Notes: a model not told the origin generated them from the letters alone. 64,000 bases of DNA from an uncultured Muribaculaceae bacterium (GCA_934667475.1 CAKUMB010000009.1:1-64000), one strand, 5' to 3'. Positions 43,997 through 55,117 are shown, counted from the stretch's first letter. Numbers and translations: made by a program.

Positions 43997-44932
43997 ATGA
44001 GAAAGTGGATATTAAGCATAATGGCCGTTGCGGCAATGGTGATTGCGGCCGACCTGGCTGTGGGCATGGCCGGCGACGCGCTGATGTGGCGCATGCCCGA
44101 CTCGGGCACTTTTGAGTCGGACCTCAACCAGGCCCTCAACCACAAGTGCGCCGACGTGCTGATACTCGGCTCGAGCAAGGCCAAGCACCACTACGTGCCA
44201 CAGGTGCTGGCCGACAGCCTGCAAATGAGCGTGTACAACGCCGGAGCCGACGGCCACGACGTGGCCTACGCGAGCATGGTGCTGCAGTCGTGGCTCACAC
44301 GCTGCCGCCCGCGCGTGGTGGTGCTCGACATATGCAACTCTATGGTCAACGGCGACTGGGTGGCCAACAGCATTGGCGACGTGAAGTGCCACTACGGCGC
44401 AAACCGCGCCGTGACCCGCCACGTCGACGCCTGCGGCGACTGGCGGCTGCGGCTGAAGCTGCACAGCAGCCTCTACCGCCTAAACGGCTGCGAGGTGTGG
44501 CTGACCAAAGCCTACCTTAAAGGCCGGCTGCCAAAGCCGTCGGACGGCTACAGTCCGCTGCATGGCAGCGACATGGAGCCCGGTGTCACCACCTACGGCC
44601 CGTTCAGTCCAAGCCCCACAGAAGTGGAGCAACTGCACGCGATAGCCAGGCTGTGCCGCCAGCACGGCATAGCGCTGCGCATGGTGCTGTCGCCCAACCA
44701 CGAGATTGACAACGGCATGCGCCACTGGCTGGCCGCCGAAGCCAGGCGCAGCGGCGTGGCGCTGACCGACTTCACCGAGCGCCCCGACCTGTGGGCCGAC
44801 CGCTACTATAAAGACCGCGGACACATGAACCACACGGGAGCCGTGAAATTCACCTCGGCCATGGCACCGCTGCTGCGCGCCGACGCGGCCAAGGCCGGGC
44901 GCAGATTGGCAAATGTGTGGCAAAATGAGTAA
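43997..44932 (+). CDS. SGNH/GDSL-like acyltransferase partner of the MBOAT protein
   Basis: A 311-residue protein with one N-terminal membrane helix (ILSIMAVAAMVIAADLAVGM) and a periplasmic SGNH-like fold. The nucleophile region is ILGSSKAKHH (Ser58), and the Asp-x-x-His pair appears as DRGHMNHTG (about 272-280). Proteins with this make-up next to an AlgI-type MBOAT (like AlgJ/AlgX or DltD) take the acyl group to the final sugar acceptor. The assignment rests on motif and position; overall similarity is low. Confidence 0.78.
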   Translation: MRKWILSIMAVAAMVIAADLAVGMAGDALMWRMPDSGTFESDLNQALNHKCADVLILGSSKAKHHYVPQVLADSLQMSVYNAGADGHDVAYASMVLQSWLTRCRPRVVVLDICNSMVNGDWVANSIGDVKCHYGANRAVTRHVDACGDWRLRLKLHSSLYRLNGCEVWLTKAYLKGRLPKPSDGYSPLHGSDMEPGVTTYGPFSPSPTEVEQLHAIARLCRQHGIALRMVLSPNHEIDNGMRHWLAAEARRSGVALTDFTERPDLWADRYYKDRGHMNHTGAVKFTSAMAPLLRADAAKAGRRLANVWQNE

Positions 44933-44937
44933 CTTTG
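44906..44937 (+). promoter_or_regulatory. Promoter of the flippase gene
   Basis: TTGG-N20-TAACTTTG, with a perfect -7 and a good -33, overlaps the end of the SGNH-like gene. The flippase can be expressed separately. Confidence 0.65.
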
Positions 44938-44972
44938 CACCCCGAAACGAATAAATCAACCTCTTTTCACAG

Positions 44973-46418
44973 ATGAATCAGGCACAAGACACTGGCAAAA
45001 GCAAGCAGCGCGGGTCGAAGTTTATAAAAGACCTGCTGGTGTATGCCATTGGGAACCTGGGCTCGAAGCTCATCACATTCCTGATGATGCCACTCTACAC
45101 CTATTTCATCCACAACCCCAACGACTACGGCTACTACGACGTGTGCCTGACGGCCGTGTTCCTGCTGCTGCCATTCGAAACGCTGCAGATGCGCGACGGC
45201 GCGTTCCGCTTCCTGCTCGACACCGACAACGAGCGGCAGCGGCAGCGCATCATCACCTTCGTGTACCGCACACTGGGCTTCATGGTGGGAGTGTCGACCC
45301 TGGTGACCATGCTGCTGGCCGCACTCACGCAGCTCGACTACCTGTGGGCCACATTCGCCCTGCTGGTGGCCATGTCGGCCTACGACGTGATTACGCAGGT
45401 GGCCCGCGGCCTGGGCAACAACAAGGCATTTGTCACGGCCGGCCTCATATCGTCGTTTGGCATAAGCGCGCTCAGCATAGTGTTCCTGGCCTTTATGGGC
45501 ATGGGCATAGAGGGTGTGTTTCTGGCCAACATACTGGCGCGCATCATGGCCGTGGCCTACCTTGAGCTGAAGATGCACTTATTCGCGCGCTACTTCAGCC
45601 GCAGCGCCGACTGGCACGCCGTGGGTCGCGGCCTGGTGCGCTACACGCTGCCGCTGCTGCCTGGCTCGCTGTGCTGGTGGCTGATGCAGAGCAGCGACCG
45701 GTGGTTCATAATGCACTATCTGGGCCTCGACGTGAACGGCGTGTATGCCGTGGCCACCAAATTCACCGGCATCATCCAGACCCTGGCCGTGATTTTCTAC
45801 CAGGCCTGGCAGGAGACAGCCATTCTGCAATATGGCAGCAGCGACCGCGACCGCTTCTTCTCGCGCATGTTCAACGCCTACATCTCGGTGCTGGCCGTGA
45901 TACTCATAGGCTACACCTTTGTGGTGAAGTTCAACTACTTCTGGCTGGTGGAGAGCAAATACCAGGCCAGCCTCGACTTTCTGTATCCGCTGGGGGTGAG
46001 CGCGGTGTTCTTTGCTGCAGCGGCATTCTTCGACATGGGCTACCAGTGCGCCAAAGACACTGCCCGCACCCTGCCCGCCATCACCGCGGCCGCGCTGGTC
46101 AACGTGGTACTCAACTTCACCCTCATAGGCCGTCTGGGCATCAGCGGGGTGCTGGTGACCAGCATCATGACCAACGTGGTGCTGCTGGCCATACGCATGG
46201 CCGACATGCGCCGCTACTTCAAGCTCACCATCTATCCCGCCACCGCCGTTCCGCTGCTGGCCATGGCAGTGTGCTACGTGCCGTTTGTGGTCGACATGCC
46301 CTGGTGGCAGTCGGCCCTGCTGGCATTGGCCGGAGCGGCGGCAAGCATAGCCGCCATGCCGCGCGCCGTGCTGCGCGACATATCCTCAAAAATCGCATCG
46401 CGGCTGCACCACGCCTGA
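44973..46418 (+). CDS. Polysaccharide flippase (Wzx-like, MOP superfamily)
   Basis: A 481-residue protein with 12-14 membrane helices, typical Wzx length. It moves lipid-linked repeat units across the inner membrane. The N-terminal KDLLVYAIGNLGSKLITFLMMPLYT is the family opening, and the later SLCWWLMQSSDRWFIMHYLG matches the second-half pattern of this group. It completes the Wzx/Wzy set of the locus. No initiating sugar-phosphate transferase is seen in this window, so the first step must be encoded elsewhere. Confidence 0.92.
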   Translation: MNQAQDTGKSKQRGSKFIKDLLVYAIGNLGSKLITFLMMPLYTYFIHNPNDYGYYDVCLTAVFLLLPFETLQMRDGAFRFLLDTDNERQRQRIITFVYRTLGFMVGVSTLVTMLLAALTQLDYLWATFALLVAMSAYDVITQVARGLGNNKAFVTAGLISSFGISALSIVFLAFMGMGIEGVFLANILARIMAVAYLELKMHLFARYFSRSADWHAVGRGLVRYTLPLLPGSLCWWLMQSSDRWFIMHYLGLDVNGVYAVATKFTGIIQTLAVIFYQAWQETAILQYGSSDRDRFFSRMFNAYISVLAVILIGYTFVVKFNYFWLVESKYQASLDFLYPLGVSAVFFAAAAFFDMGYQCAKDTARTLPAITAAALVNVVLNFTLIGRLGISGVLVTSIMTNVVLLAIRMADMRRYFKLTIYPATAVPLLAMAVCYVPFVVDMPWWQSALLALAGAAASIAAMPRAVLRDISSKIASRLHHA

Positions 46419-46478
46419 GCACAAAAGACCAGCCGCACAGCCATACGTTTCCGATTGGTGAATTTTTTCATCAATAGT

Positions 46479-46510
46479 TTTGCAAGTGCAATTTATTAGC
46501 GGTAAATTTG
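46479..46510 (+). promoter_or_regulatory. Promoter of frdCAB
   Basis: TTTG-N20-TAAATTTG is a perfect Bacteroidetes promoter about 60 bp before frdC. Confidence 0.78.
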
Positions 46511-46572
46511 CAAGATAGAAACATATTGTCAATTACTAAACAACTAAATTAATAACTAAATTCAGAACTACT

Positions 46573-47229
46573 ATGTGGTTAACAACTTCTTCGGTAGGAC
46601 GAAAAGTGGTGATGTCGCTCACCGGACTTTTTCTGATCCTATTCTTAACCTTTCATGTGCTGATGAATGCCGTTGCCATCATTTCGCTTGACGCTTATGA
46701 GGCAGTGTGCGAGTTCCTCGGCGCTAACTGGTATGCACTGGTCGGCACCGCAATAATCGCAGCCGGCTTCGTTATTCACATCATCTATGCTCTCTGGCTC
46801 ACCATCCAGAACCGCAAGGCTCGCGGCAACGACCGCTATGAGGTGAGCAGCAAGCCCGCTTCGGTGGAATGGGCATCGCAAAACATGCTGGTGCTGGGCA
46901 TCATCGTGCTGGTGTTCCTCATTCTTCACCTTGTGAACTTCTGGGCCAAGATGCAGCTGCCCGAGGTGATTGGCCAGCCCGCACTGAGCGGTGTTGATGC
47001 CCTTGACGCAGCCTTCAGCCAAGTGTGGCTGCTCCCTCTCTACCTCATTGGCTTCGCAGCCCTGTGGTTCCACCTGACCCACGGATTCTGGAGCGCACTC
47101 CAGACACTGGGCACCACCAACGACAAGTGGATTTGCCGCTGGAAGTGCATCGGCTGGTGGTGGGCAACCATTGTGGCCGTGCTCTTTGCAGTAGAGGCAT
47201 GCTACCTCACATGGTATTTCGCATGTTAA
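46573..47229 (+). CDS. frdC: Fumarate reductase/succinate dehydrogenase cytochrome b subunit
   Basis: A 218-residue inner-membrane diheme cytochrome b of the Bacteroidetes type, with five helices. GRKVVMSLTGLFLILFLTFHVLMNA is helix 1 with a heme-ligand His; further His residues lie in LILHLVNFW and LWFHLTHGFW. It oxidises menaquinol for the fumarate reduction that ends the anaerobic succinate pathway. First gene of frdCAB. Confidence 0.95.
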   Translation: MWLTTSSVGRKVVMSLTGLFLILFLTFHVLMNAVAIISLDAYEAVCEFLGANWYALVGTAIIAAGFVIHIIYALWLTIQNRKARGNDRYEVSSKPASVEWASQNMLVLGIIVLVFLILHLVNFWAKMQLPEVIGQPALSGVDALDAAFSQVWLLPLYLIGFAALWFHLTHGFWSALQTLGTTNDKWICRWKCIGWWWATIVAVLFAVEACYLTWYFAC

Positions 47230-47269
47230 AATTTTAGCTGAGTAATAACACTATAACTACACTGACAAA

Positions 47270-49276
<2,007 letters not shown>

Positions 49277-49300
49277 TTTAATTTTTAACTCAGAACAAAG

Positions 49301-50056
49301 ATGGAGAAAAATATAAGTTTCACACTTAAAATTTGGCGTCAGGCCGGTCCTAAGGAACAGGGTCACTTTGAGAAATACCAGATGCAGGACATCCCGACTG
49401 ACACCTCTTTCCTTGAGATGCTCGACATCCTTAACGAGCAGCTCATCGAGCAGGGCGAAGAGCCTGTGGTGTTCGACCACGACTGCCGCGAGGGCATCTG
49501 CGGCATGTGCTCGCTCTATGTCAACGGTCACCCCCACGGCCCCGCAACAGGCGCAACCACTTGCCAGCTGTATATGCGCCGCTTCCACGATGGCGAGACC
49601 ATCACAGTGGAGCCCTGGCGCTCGGCCGCATTCCCGGTGATAAAAGACCTTATGGTAGACCGCAACGCATTCGACAAGATTCAGCAGGCAGGCGGCTATG
49701 TGTCGTTCCAGACGGGCGGCGCACAAGACGCCAACGCGCTGCCCATCTCTAAGGTGGCAGCCGACGAGGCCATGGACTCGGCATCGTGCATCGGTTGCGG
49801 CGCTTGCGTGGCAGCCTGCAAAAATGGTTCTGCAATGCTCTTCGTTTCGGCCAAGGTCAGCCAGTTTGCCCTGCTGCCGCAAGGCAAAGCCGAGGCAAAG
49901 CGCCGCGCAAAGGCTATGGTAGCAAAGATGGACGAACTGGGCTTCGGCAACTGCACCAACACCGGTGCTTGCGCCGCTGAGTGCCCGAAGAACATCAAGC
50001 TGAGCAACATCGCCCGCCTCAACCGCGAGTTCCTGTGCGCAAAGCTCACCGACTAA
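49301..50056 (+). CDS. frdB: Fumarate reductase/succinate dehydrogenase iron-sulfur subunit
   Basis: A 251-residue protein with three clusters. The [2Fe-2S] ligands are Cys62, Cys67, Cys70 and Cys88 (DCREGICGMCS and TTCQL). The [4Fe-4S] and [3Fe-4S] ligands are in CIGCGACVAAC and CTNTGACAAECP. It carries electrons from FrdC to FrdA. Last gene of the operon, with a strong terminator after it. Confidence 0.97.
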   Translation: MEKNISFTLKIWRQAGPKEQGHFEKYQMQDIPTDTSFLEMLDILNEQLIEQGEEPVVFDHDCREGICGMCSLYVNGHPHGPATGATTCQLYMRRFHDGETITVEPWRSAAFPVIKDLMVDRNAFDKIQQAGGYVSFQTGGAQDANALPISKVAADEAMDSASCIGCGACVAACKNGSAMLFVSAKVSQFALLPQGKAEAKRRAKAMVAKMDELGFGNCTNTGACAAECPKNIKLSNIARLNREFLCAKLTD

Positions 50057-50100
50057 TCAGCACACTCCGCTGCCCATAGGCAGCAGCACACACAATAAAG

Positions 50101-50146
50101 GGCCGGCCCTCATCCGTAATTGGATGCGGGCCGGCCTTGCGTTTTA
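50101..50146 (+). terminator. Terminator of frdCAB
   Basis: GGCCGGCCCTCATCC / GGATGCGGGCCGGCC is a stem of about 15 bp with one mismatch and a 6-nt loop, followed by TTGCGTTTT. Confidence 0.85.
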
Positions 50147-50203
50147 TCCACATCCGCATTCAGCGTTAGGCTTGCTGCACCACACGCCACAAAGCGAGCT
50201 TCC

Positions 50204-50329
50204 GCAGCAAAGACTGTAGGGACGTGGTTTGCCGATTACATGTGAAAAAAGTGGCAATTATGGCGAGTTGGATAGTGGAGAATGCCCACTAAAGCAGCAA
50301 AGACTATAGGGACGTGGCATGCCACGTCC
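50204..50329. repeat. Two direct copies of a 24-bp repeat, the second ending in a 20-bp perfect palindrome
   Basis: Copy 1 (50204-50227) and copy 2 (50294-50317) share GCAGCAAAGACTrTAGGGACGTGG with one difference (G or A). In copy 2 the end continues into GGACGTGGCA/TGCCACGTCC (50310-50329), perfectly self-complementary. The form is that of a dispersed REP-like intergenic palindrome; copy 1 has lost its second arm. Confidence 0.7.
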
Positions 50330-50511
50330 GCCGCAATTCACTGTAAATAATCTAATTAGCGAACACTTTAATGAACCGTATTTCAATATGTAGCAGCTGA
50401 TACAACGCCCGAGCCCTCACAATTTTGCGGCAAACGACATTAATGTGCATTCACTTTTTCAGTGCCACCAGCATGCCACGTTACCACCAATGGCAGTGGG
50501 GAAATTGGTGA

Positions 50512-51612
50512 TTAAGGGAGGAGGACAGCGAGGGTGCGGCGGGCTATAGAGTTCCAGTCATAGTCGGTGAGATTGTAGCTTGCAGCTGAGGGACTGGTGC
50601 CAAGGCAGTGTGAAACAGTCTCTGCCATAGCTTCGGGTGACGAAGGTTTGAAATAGCGGTCGGAGGGCAGCTCGATGAGGTGCGACGCGGGAATGTCGCT
50701 CACAGCCACAGGCAGGCCGTAGGTCATGGCTTCGAGCAGCACGAGCGGGAACCCCTCGTTGACCGACGACAGCACAAACAGGCGCGCGTGGCTGTAGAGC
50801 TGGCGCAAATCCTCGCCCGAGGTGAAGCCGGTGAACACCACCTTGTGCTGCACATCAAGCGCGCGCAGACGCTCGGCATAATCGCTGCCGTGGTCGCTGG
50901 CACCGGCTATCACCACTTGGCGCACATCGGGCAGCAGTTGGGCGGCGGCCACAAGGTGCTCAAAGCCTTTTTCAGGGGTCAGGCGGCCCACGGCCAGCAG
51001 GTAGCAGCCAGGTTCAATGCCGTGCTCGTTGAGAAAACCGGTGGCTGCGCTGCGTGTAGTTGAAGCATTGATGCCGTTGGGCAGATACACGCTCTTGGCC
51101 TGCACGGCATCGCTGAACTTATGCATCTGGAATTTGTTGACGAATATCACGCGGTCGCACCACCGCAGCGACACCCCCTCGCACCACTTTAGCAGCCGCT
51201 TGGCGGCCGAGTTCCACTTGTCGTGCTCATAGTTGGGACTGTGGTAGGTCATGACCACGCGCAGGCCCATGAGTTTAAGCAGCGGGGCAAACATGCCGGG
51301 GCCGATGTTGTGCACATGCACCACATCGGGGCGGTGCAGCGCTATGTGGAGCACGCTCAGCAGCGTGTGCAGCACAGCCTCAAGACCCTTGATGCGCGTC
51401 GACGGCAGGTCGACGTATTCAATGCCCGGCAGCGGCCGCATCGACTCTGCACACAGGTAGGGCTTGCGCCTGTAGATGCGCACAGCAGCCATGCCGGAGC
51501 CGGCCAGCCGTGTGTAGATGTTTTGGCAGTGCATTTCTACACCGCCCTGCACACCCGGAAATCCGCGCGTGCCTATCACGGCAATCACTGGTTTGCTGTT
51601 TTTGCTGCTCAT
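50512..51612 (-). CDS. Glycosyltransferase family 4
   Basis: A 366-residue GT-B enzyme. The N-terminal half opens with VIAVIGTRGFPGVQGGVE, with the glycine loop of the acceptor domain, and HVHNIGPGMFAPLL. The C-terminal half has LLAVGRLTPEKGFEHLV and the nucleotide-sugar Ex7E motif region FVLSSVNEGFPLVLLEAM. It resembles the rhamnosyltransferase-like WbbL/RfaG type, but the sugar is unknown. Start at MSSKNSKP: its ATG overlaps the TGA of the preceding GT4 gene. Third and last of three GT4 genes. Confidence 0.93.
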   Translation of the reverse strand: MSSKNSKPVIAVIGTRGFPGVQGGVEMHCQNIYTRLAGSGMAAVRIYRRKPYLCAESMRPLPGIEYVDLPSTRIKGLEAVLHTLLSVLHIALHRPDVVHVHNIGPGMFAPLLKLMGLRVVMTYHSPNYEHDKWNSAAKRLLKWCEGVSLRWCDRVIFVNKFQMHKFSDAVQAKSVYLPNGINASTTRSAATGFLNEHGIEPGCYLLAVGRLTPEKGFEHLVAAAQLLPDVRQVVIAGASDHGSDYAERLRALDVQHKVVFTGFTSGEDLRQLYSHARLFVLSSVNEGFPLVLLEAMTYGLPVAVSDIPASHLIELPSDRYFKPSSPEAMAETVSHCLGTSPSAASYNLTDYDWNSIARRTLAVLLP

Positions 51613-52823
51613 TCGGGGAAATATAAAGGCTTTAGTTTTGCAAAATGCGCTTTGGCCGAGAAGCGTTCGGAAGCCTCGGCGGCTATGGTCTGGTTGTCGT
51701 AGCGTCTGCCATGCTCCATCATTTCGGTGATGCAGCCGGCCAGCTCTGTGGCATTGCCCATGGCATATGTGAGGCCGCAACTGGGCGTTATCAGCTCGGG
51801 TATGCCGCCTATGCGCGCACCTATCACTGGCGTGCCGGCACACAGCGATTCGATGACACTTAGCGGATTGTTTTCGTAGCACTCCGAGGGCTGCACCACA
51901 AAGCGCGCCTTGCGCTGCAAGTTGCTCACCTGCACCGCACTCAGCTGCCCCAGAAACTCAATGTTGGCGTTTCCGCCATACTGCTGGCGGAATTGCGCCA
52001 TCAGAGGTCCGTCGCCGGCCACCTTAAGCCTGTAGGGAAGCGTGGCGGCGGCCTTAAGCAGCGTGGCCACACCTTTCTCCTCCGACAGGCGCCCTATGTA
52101 GGAATAGTAGTCCTCCTTCTCCACCTGGCTGTTTTTCTCAAGTTCGGCGGCCTTCACCGGGTCGATGAAGTTGCACACCACGTGCAGTTTGCCCTCGCTG
52201 AAGCCACCCTTCAGCATCTGGCCGCGCATAAACTGGCTGGGGCACACAAAGGCATCGACGTTGCGCTCAATCCAGCCACGGTTCCACCTGTGGGCCTCGA
52301 CCCACGCCAGCGCGCTTGCCGCCGCACTCTGCTTGAAGCACCGCTCGGCCAGCACGTGCCACTTGGCCGTGTAGCACTTTTCGCACGGATGGCCATGGTT
52401 AAGGCAGCTGTAGGCGGGGCACAGCAGTTTGTAGTCGTGCAGCGTCCACACCACCCTTGCTCCTCGCTCGCGGGCCCATTGCGCCATGGCGGGCGACAGG
52501 TAGGAATGCACATTGTGCAGATGCACCACATCGGGCGCAAACTGGTTGAAAGCCTGCACAAACGATGCCTTAAGCCCCGCTCCGCCCAGTGTGCGGCGGG
52601 CAAAGCGCAGTTTTTGGTCCAGAGAGCCCTTAAACGACACCTCGGGAGCGGTGAATATGCCCGGCTCATGCAGGTTGCCCCCGTAGTCCATTGTGAATAT
52701 GCCCACCTCATAGCCAAGGCTCGTGAGCATATCGCGCAAATTAATGACAACTATTTCGGCACCACCACGTGAGTAGTAGAATTTGTTTACTAAGAGTATG
52801 CGTTTTGCCATTTCTTTAGCCAC
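51609..52823 (-). CDS. Glycosyltransferase family 4
   Basis: A 404-residue GT-B enzyme, RILLVNKFYYSRGGAEIVVINL at the start. A Cys-rich insert follows the HDYK motif (LHDYKLLCPAYSCLNHGHPCEKC), typical of a group of GT4 enzymes that bind a metal there. The donor site is FVVQPSECYENNPLSVIESL. Met5 (MAKRIL) is an alternative start. Middle gene of the three-gene GT4 run, 39 bp after the first and overlapping the next by 4 bp. Confidence 0.93.
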   Translation of the reverse strand: MAKEMAKRILLVNKFYYSRGGAEIVVINLRDMLTSLGYEVGIFTMDYGGNLHEPGIFTAPEVSFKGSLDQKLRFARRTLGGAGLKASFVQAFNQFAPDVVHLHNVHSYLSPAMAQWARERGARVVWTLHDYKLLCPAYSCLNHGHPCEKCYTAKWHVLAERCFKQSAAASALAWVEAHRWNRGWIERNVDAFVCPSQFMRGQMLKGGFSEGKLHVVCNFIDPVKAAELEKNSQVEKEDYYSYIGRLSEEKGVATLLKAAATLPYRLKVAGDGPLMAQFRQQYGGNANIEFLGQLSAVQVSNLQRKARFVVQPSECYENNPLSVIESLCAGTPVIGARIGGIPELITPSCGLTYAMGNATELAGCITEMMEHGRRYDNQTIAAEASERFSAKAHFAKLKPLYFPE

Positions 52824-52862
52824 ATGAATTGGTTGTAATGTATAAACGTGCCGCGGGCGCGT

Positions 52863-53990
52863 TTATTTTGTGCCGCAAGCGCGCTTTTGGCAATTGTCCA
52901 CGTATAGCTTCACCAACTTGTTGGCGCAGCCCTCGCGCGTGAGCCCGTCGCGCTCGCGCAGGCAAGCCTTGTGGAATTCAGTATAGTGGTCGATGGCTTT
53001 AATCAGGTCGGTCTCGTCCCAGCCGTCGCGCACCACGCCCAGGCCGTGGCGGGCAATAAACGAGGCAGAAGTGGGACAAGTGTTGGTCACAATCGGAGTG
53101 CCGCTCACTATCGACTCTGGAATCGACACCATGTTCAGGTCGCGCCTGGTGGCAATGAGCATGGCGCGCGCATGGCGCAGCAGCTCGGCCATTTGGCTGT
53201 GGAGCATGAATCCGTGAAACTCCACATTGCCGTCAACACCGAGTTGGCGGGCCAGCTGGCGCAGTGCCTCGGCCTGATTGCCGTCGCCAATTATGTGCAG
53301 CCGGTAGTGGCTGTAGGCAGGCATGGCCACAAGGCGCGCAAACGCCCTGATGATGTGTGCCACATTTTTCCGCTCCACCAGCTGCGACACCACTATGAAC
53401 GAATCGGTGGGTCCGTCGGTGGCCGGGCGCAGCACATCGCCGTTGGCGCCATGATCGACCAAGGTGCCGCTCACGTTGGCGCTGTAGCGGGCTATGAAGC
53501 GTCCGGCAGGTTCGCTGCGCGGCACCACCAGCACATTGCGCAGCACGGTGCGCACCACCAGGTTGTGCCACAGCCGTGACGGCAACTTGTGCCACTTGCG
53601 CTGGTGGTAGGCCATCTCCTGCCATATTTCCAGCTTTGAGCGACATGCCATGGCGGCAATGAGCGTGCCTATCGAAAACGCCTCGCTGCTCACTATCAGG
53701 TCGATGTTGCTGCGATTCCGCTTCAGGTAGGAATACATGCCCACGGGATATGGAATGAGGTAGGGCTTGAACAGGCGTTTGAGTCCCGACTTGAAATATA
53801 TGATGTTGTAGTCGTAGGTTTCCTCTTCGGCGGGCTTGAACTCCTCGCTTGCCAGAATGGTGACATGGTGGCCGGCCTTGACAAACCCCATGGCGCAGTT
53901 GCTTATCATGGTGTCCTTTATAGTCTTCCTACGCTTTATCACACCGTTTTCGGCAGTGGTGAGTATCAAGTTTAATAACACTACGTTCAT
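52863..53990 (-). CDS. Glycosyltransferase family 4
   Basis: A 375-residue GT-B-type enzyme. It starts MNVVLLNLILTTAENGVIKRR, with an unusual long charged loop in place of the short GG loop, and has SFIVVSQLVERKNVAHIIRAF and MLIATRRDLNMVSIPESIVSG in the donor domain, where the first Glu of the Ex7E motif is replaced by Asp. The sugar is unknown. First gene of the three-gene run; its promoter overlaps that of the divergent GT2 gene. Confidence 0.88.
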   Translation of the reverse strand: MNVVLLNLILTTAENGVIKRRKTIKDTMISNCAMGFVKAGHHVTILASEEFKPAEEETYDYNIIYFKSGLKRLFKPYLIPYPVGMYSYLKRNRSNIDLIVSSEAFSIGTLIAAMACRSKLEIWQEMAYHQRKWHKLPSRLWHNLVVRTVLRNVLVVPRSEPAGRFIARYSANVSGTLVDHGANGDVLRPATDGPTDSFIVVSQLVERKNVAHIIRAFARLVAMPAYSHYRLHIIGDGNQAEALRQLARQLGVDGNVEFHGFMLHSQMAELLRHARAMLIATRRDLNMVSIPESIVSGTPIVTNTCPTSASFIARHGLGVVRDGWDETDLIKAIDHYTEFHKACLRERDGLTREGCANKLVKLYVDNCQKRACGTK

Positions 53991-54021
53991 TGCTTCAATT
54001 CTGATTAAAACACAAAGTATG

Positions 54022-54057
54022 CTTGCAAATTTAGTGAAAAAAAATTACCTTTACAAG
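54022..54057. promoter_or_regulatory. Two overlapping divergent promoters
   Basis: Minus strand: CTTG-N20-TAAATTTG (54026-54057) reads into the three GT4 genes. Plus strand: CTTG-N20-TACCTTTA (54022-54053) reads into the GT2 gene, with one mismatch in the last base. Both lie on the same DNA, each -33 box touching the -7 of the other, and the ends GCTTG/CAAGC form a dyad. Confidence 0.65.
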
Positions 54058-54139
54058 CGATAATGGCCGCGGTTGCCGCCTCGAGGGCGCGTCTACCGGC
54101 CGAAGCCGCAGGCAACAAACGATTTCTTTTTTTGGGAGT

Positions 54140-55117
54140 ATGGAGCAACCACTGGTTTCTGTCATCATACCGGCGTGGAACGCCGAACGCTTTCTGGCCC
54201 GCTGCATAGGCAGTGTGGTGGCCCAGTCGTATCCCAGCCTCGAGGTGGTGGTGGTGGACGACGGCAGCACCGACGGCACCGCCGCCATAGCCGACGACTT
54301 TGCCTGGCGCCACAGCTGCGTGAGGGCACTGCACTACGGCAACGCCGGCTCGGCCGAGGCGCGCCGCCGCGGGGTTGAAGCCTCCAGAGGCGAGTGGATA
54401 ATGTTTGTCGACAGCGACGACGAGCTGCACGACGACGATGCGGTGGCATTCCTCATGCAGAAAGCCATGACGCTCGACCTCGACATTGCCTACGGGTCGA
54501 ACATAAGGATGATTGAGGGCAAAAGCGACGGGGAATTTGAATCGCGGTTTGACCGCGAAGGCGAATACACCCCCAAGGATTTCCGCGACTATGTGCTGTC
54601 GCCCGCATGCATATGCTGCCAGTGGGGCTGCGTGAGCCGCCGCGAACTTTGGAACAGCGACGTGTTTCCGCCCACAGGCGTGAGGCTGCCATCGGAAGAC
54701 GTGTACACCGACCTGCTGCTGTGCAACCACCTGACACGCAATGTGGGCCTATATAACCGCGCCGTGTATAACTACTACATGGTGGCGGGCTCGCTGTCGC
54801 TTGCCAGCCCATATCAGACCGAGAGGCTGTGGCAGCGCTTCTACGATGAGCTTGAGCGCCGACTCGACGGCGCCGACACCCCGGCCGTGCAGCGCGCCCT
54901 TAACGTGCGCAAAATCCACAACCTGTGTTTCCACATGCGCAGCGTTGACAGCCGCGACCCGTGGGTGCGCTCGCTAATAAGGCTCAACACAGCGGGTTAT
55001 CCGCTGAAGACGCGCGTGTGCCAGCAGCTGCTGCGCAGCAACGCAGCCCGCCGCTTCTTCATAGTGGCCAACCGCGTCATTAAGCGCATTGCCGGCCGCC
55101 AGAAAAGCACCATTTAG
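54140..55117 (+). CDS. Glycosyltransferase family 2
   Basis: A 325-residue GT-A enzyme: PLVSVIIPAWNAERFLARCI at the start, VVVDDGSTDGT and FVDSDDELHDDD with a complete DxD (DSD). The C-terminal part (about 220-325) is helical and of the kind seen in capsule and O-antigen transferases. Its stop overlaps that of the PAP2-like gene, tail to tail. Divergent from the GT4 run, so probably of the same glycan pathway. Confidence 0.92.
   Translation: MEQPLVSVIIPAWNAERFLARCIGSVVAQSYPSLEVVVVDDGSTDGTAAIADDFAWRHSCVRALHYGNAGSAEARRRGVEASRGEWIMFVDSDDELHDDDAVAFLMQKAMTLDLDIAYGSNIRMIEGKSDGEFESRFDREGEYTPKDFRDYVLSPACICCQWGCVSRRELWNSDVFPPTGVRLPSEDVYTDLLLCNHLTRNVGLYNRAVYNYYMVAGSLSLASPYQTERLWQRFYDELERRLDGADTPAVQRALNVRKIHNLCFHMRSVDSRDPWVRSLIRLNTAGYPLKTRVCQQLLRSNAARRFFIVANRVIKRIAGRQKSTI

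Larger units (their letters stand above)
50057..50511. other. Intergenic stretch of about 450 bp, no gene
   Basis: It holds the frdB terminator and two copies of a 24-bp repeat, the second extended into a perfect palindrome. The rest shows no coding frame. Confidence 0.7.

Noticed and set aside
50204..50329. Possible CRISPR from the repeated 24-bp unit
   Set aside because: Only two copies, one palindromic, spaced about 66 bp apart, no cas genes.
50512..51882. Longer version of the third GT4 gene
   Set aside because: The extra 90 codons overlap the preceding GT4 gene out of frame; the ATGA overlap start at 51612 fits the family.
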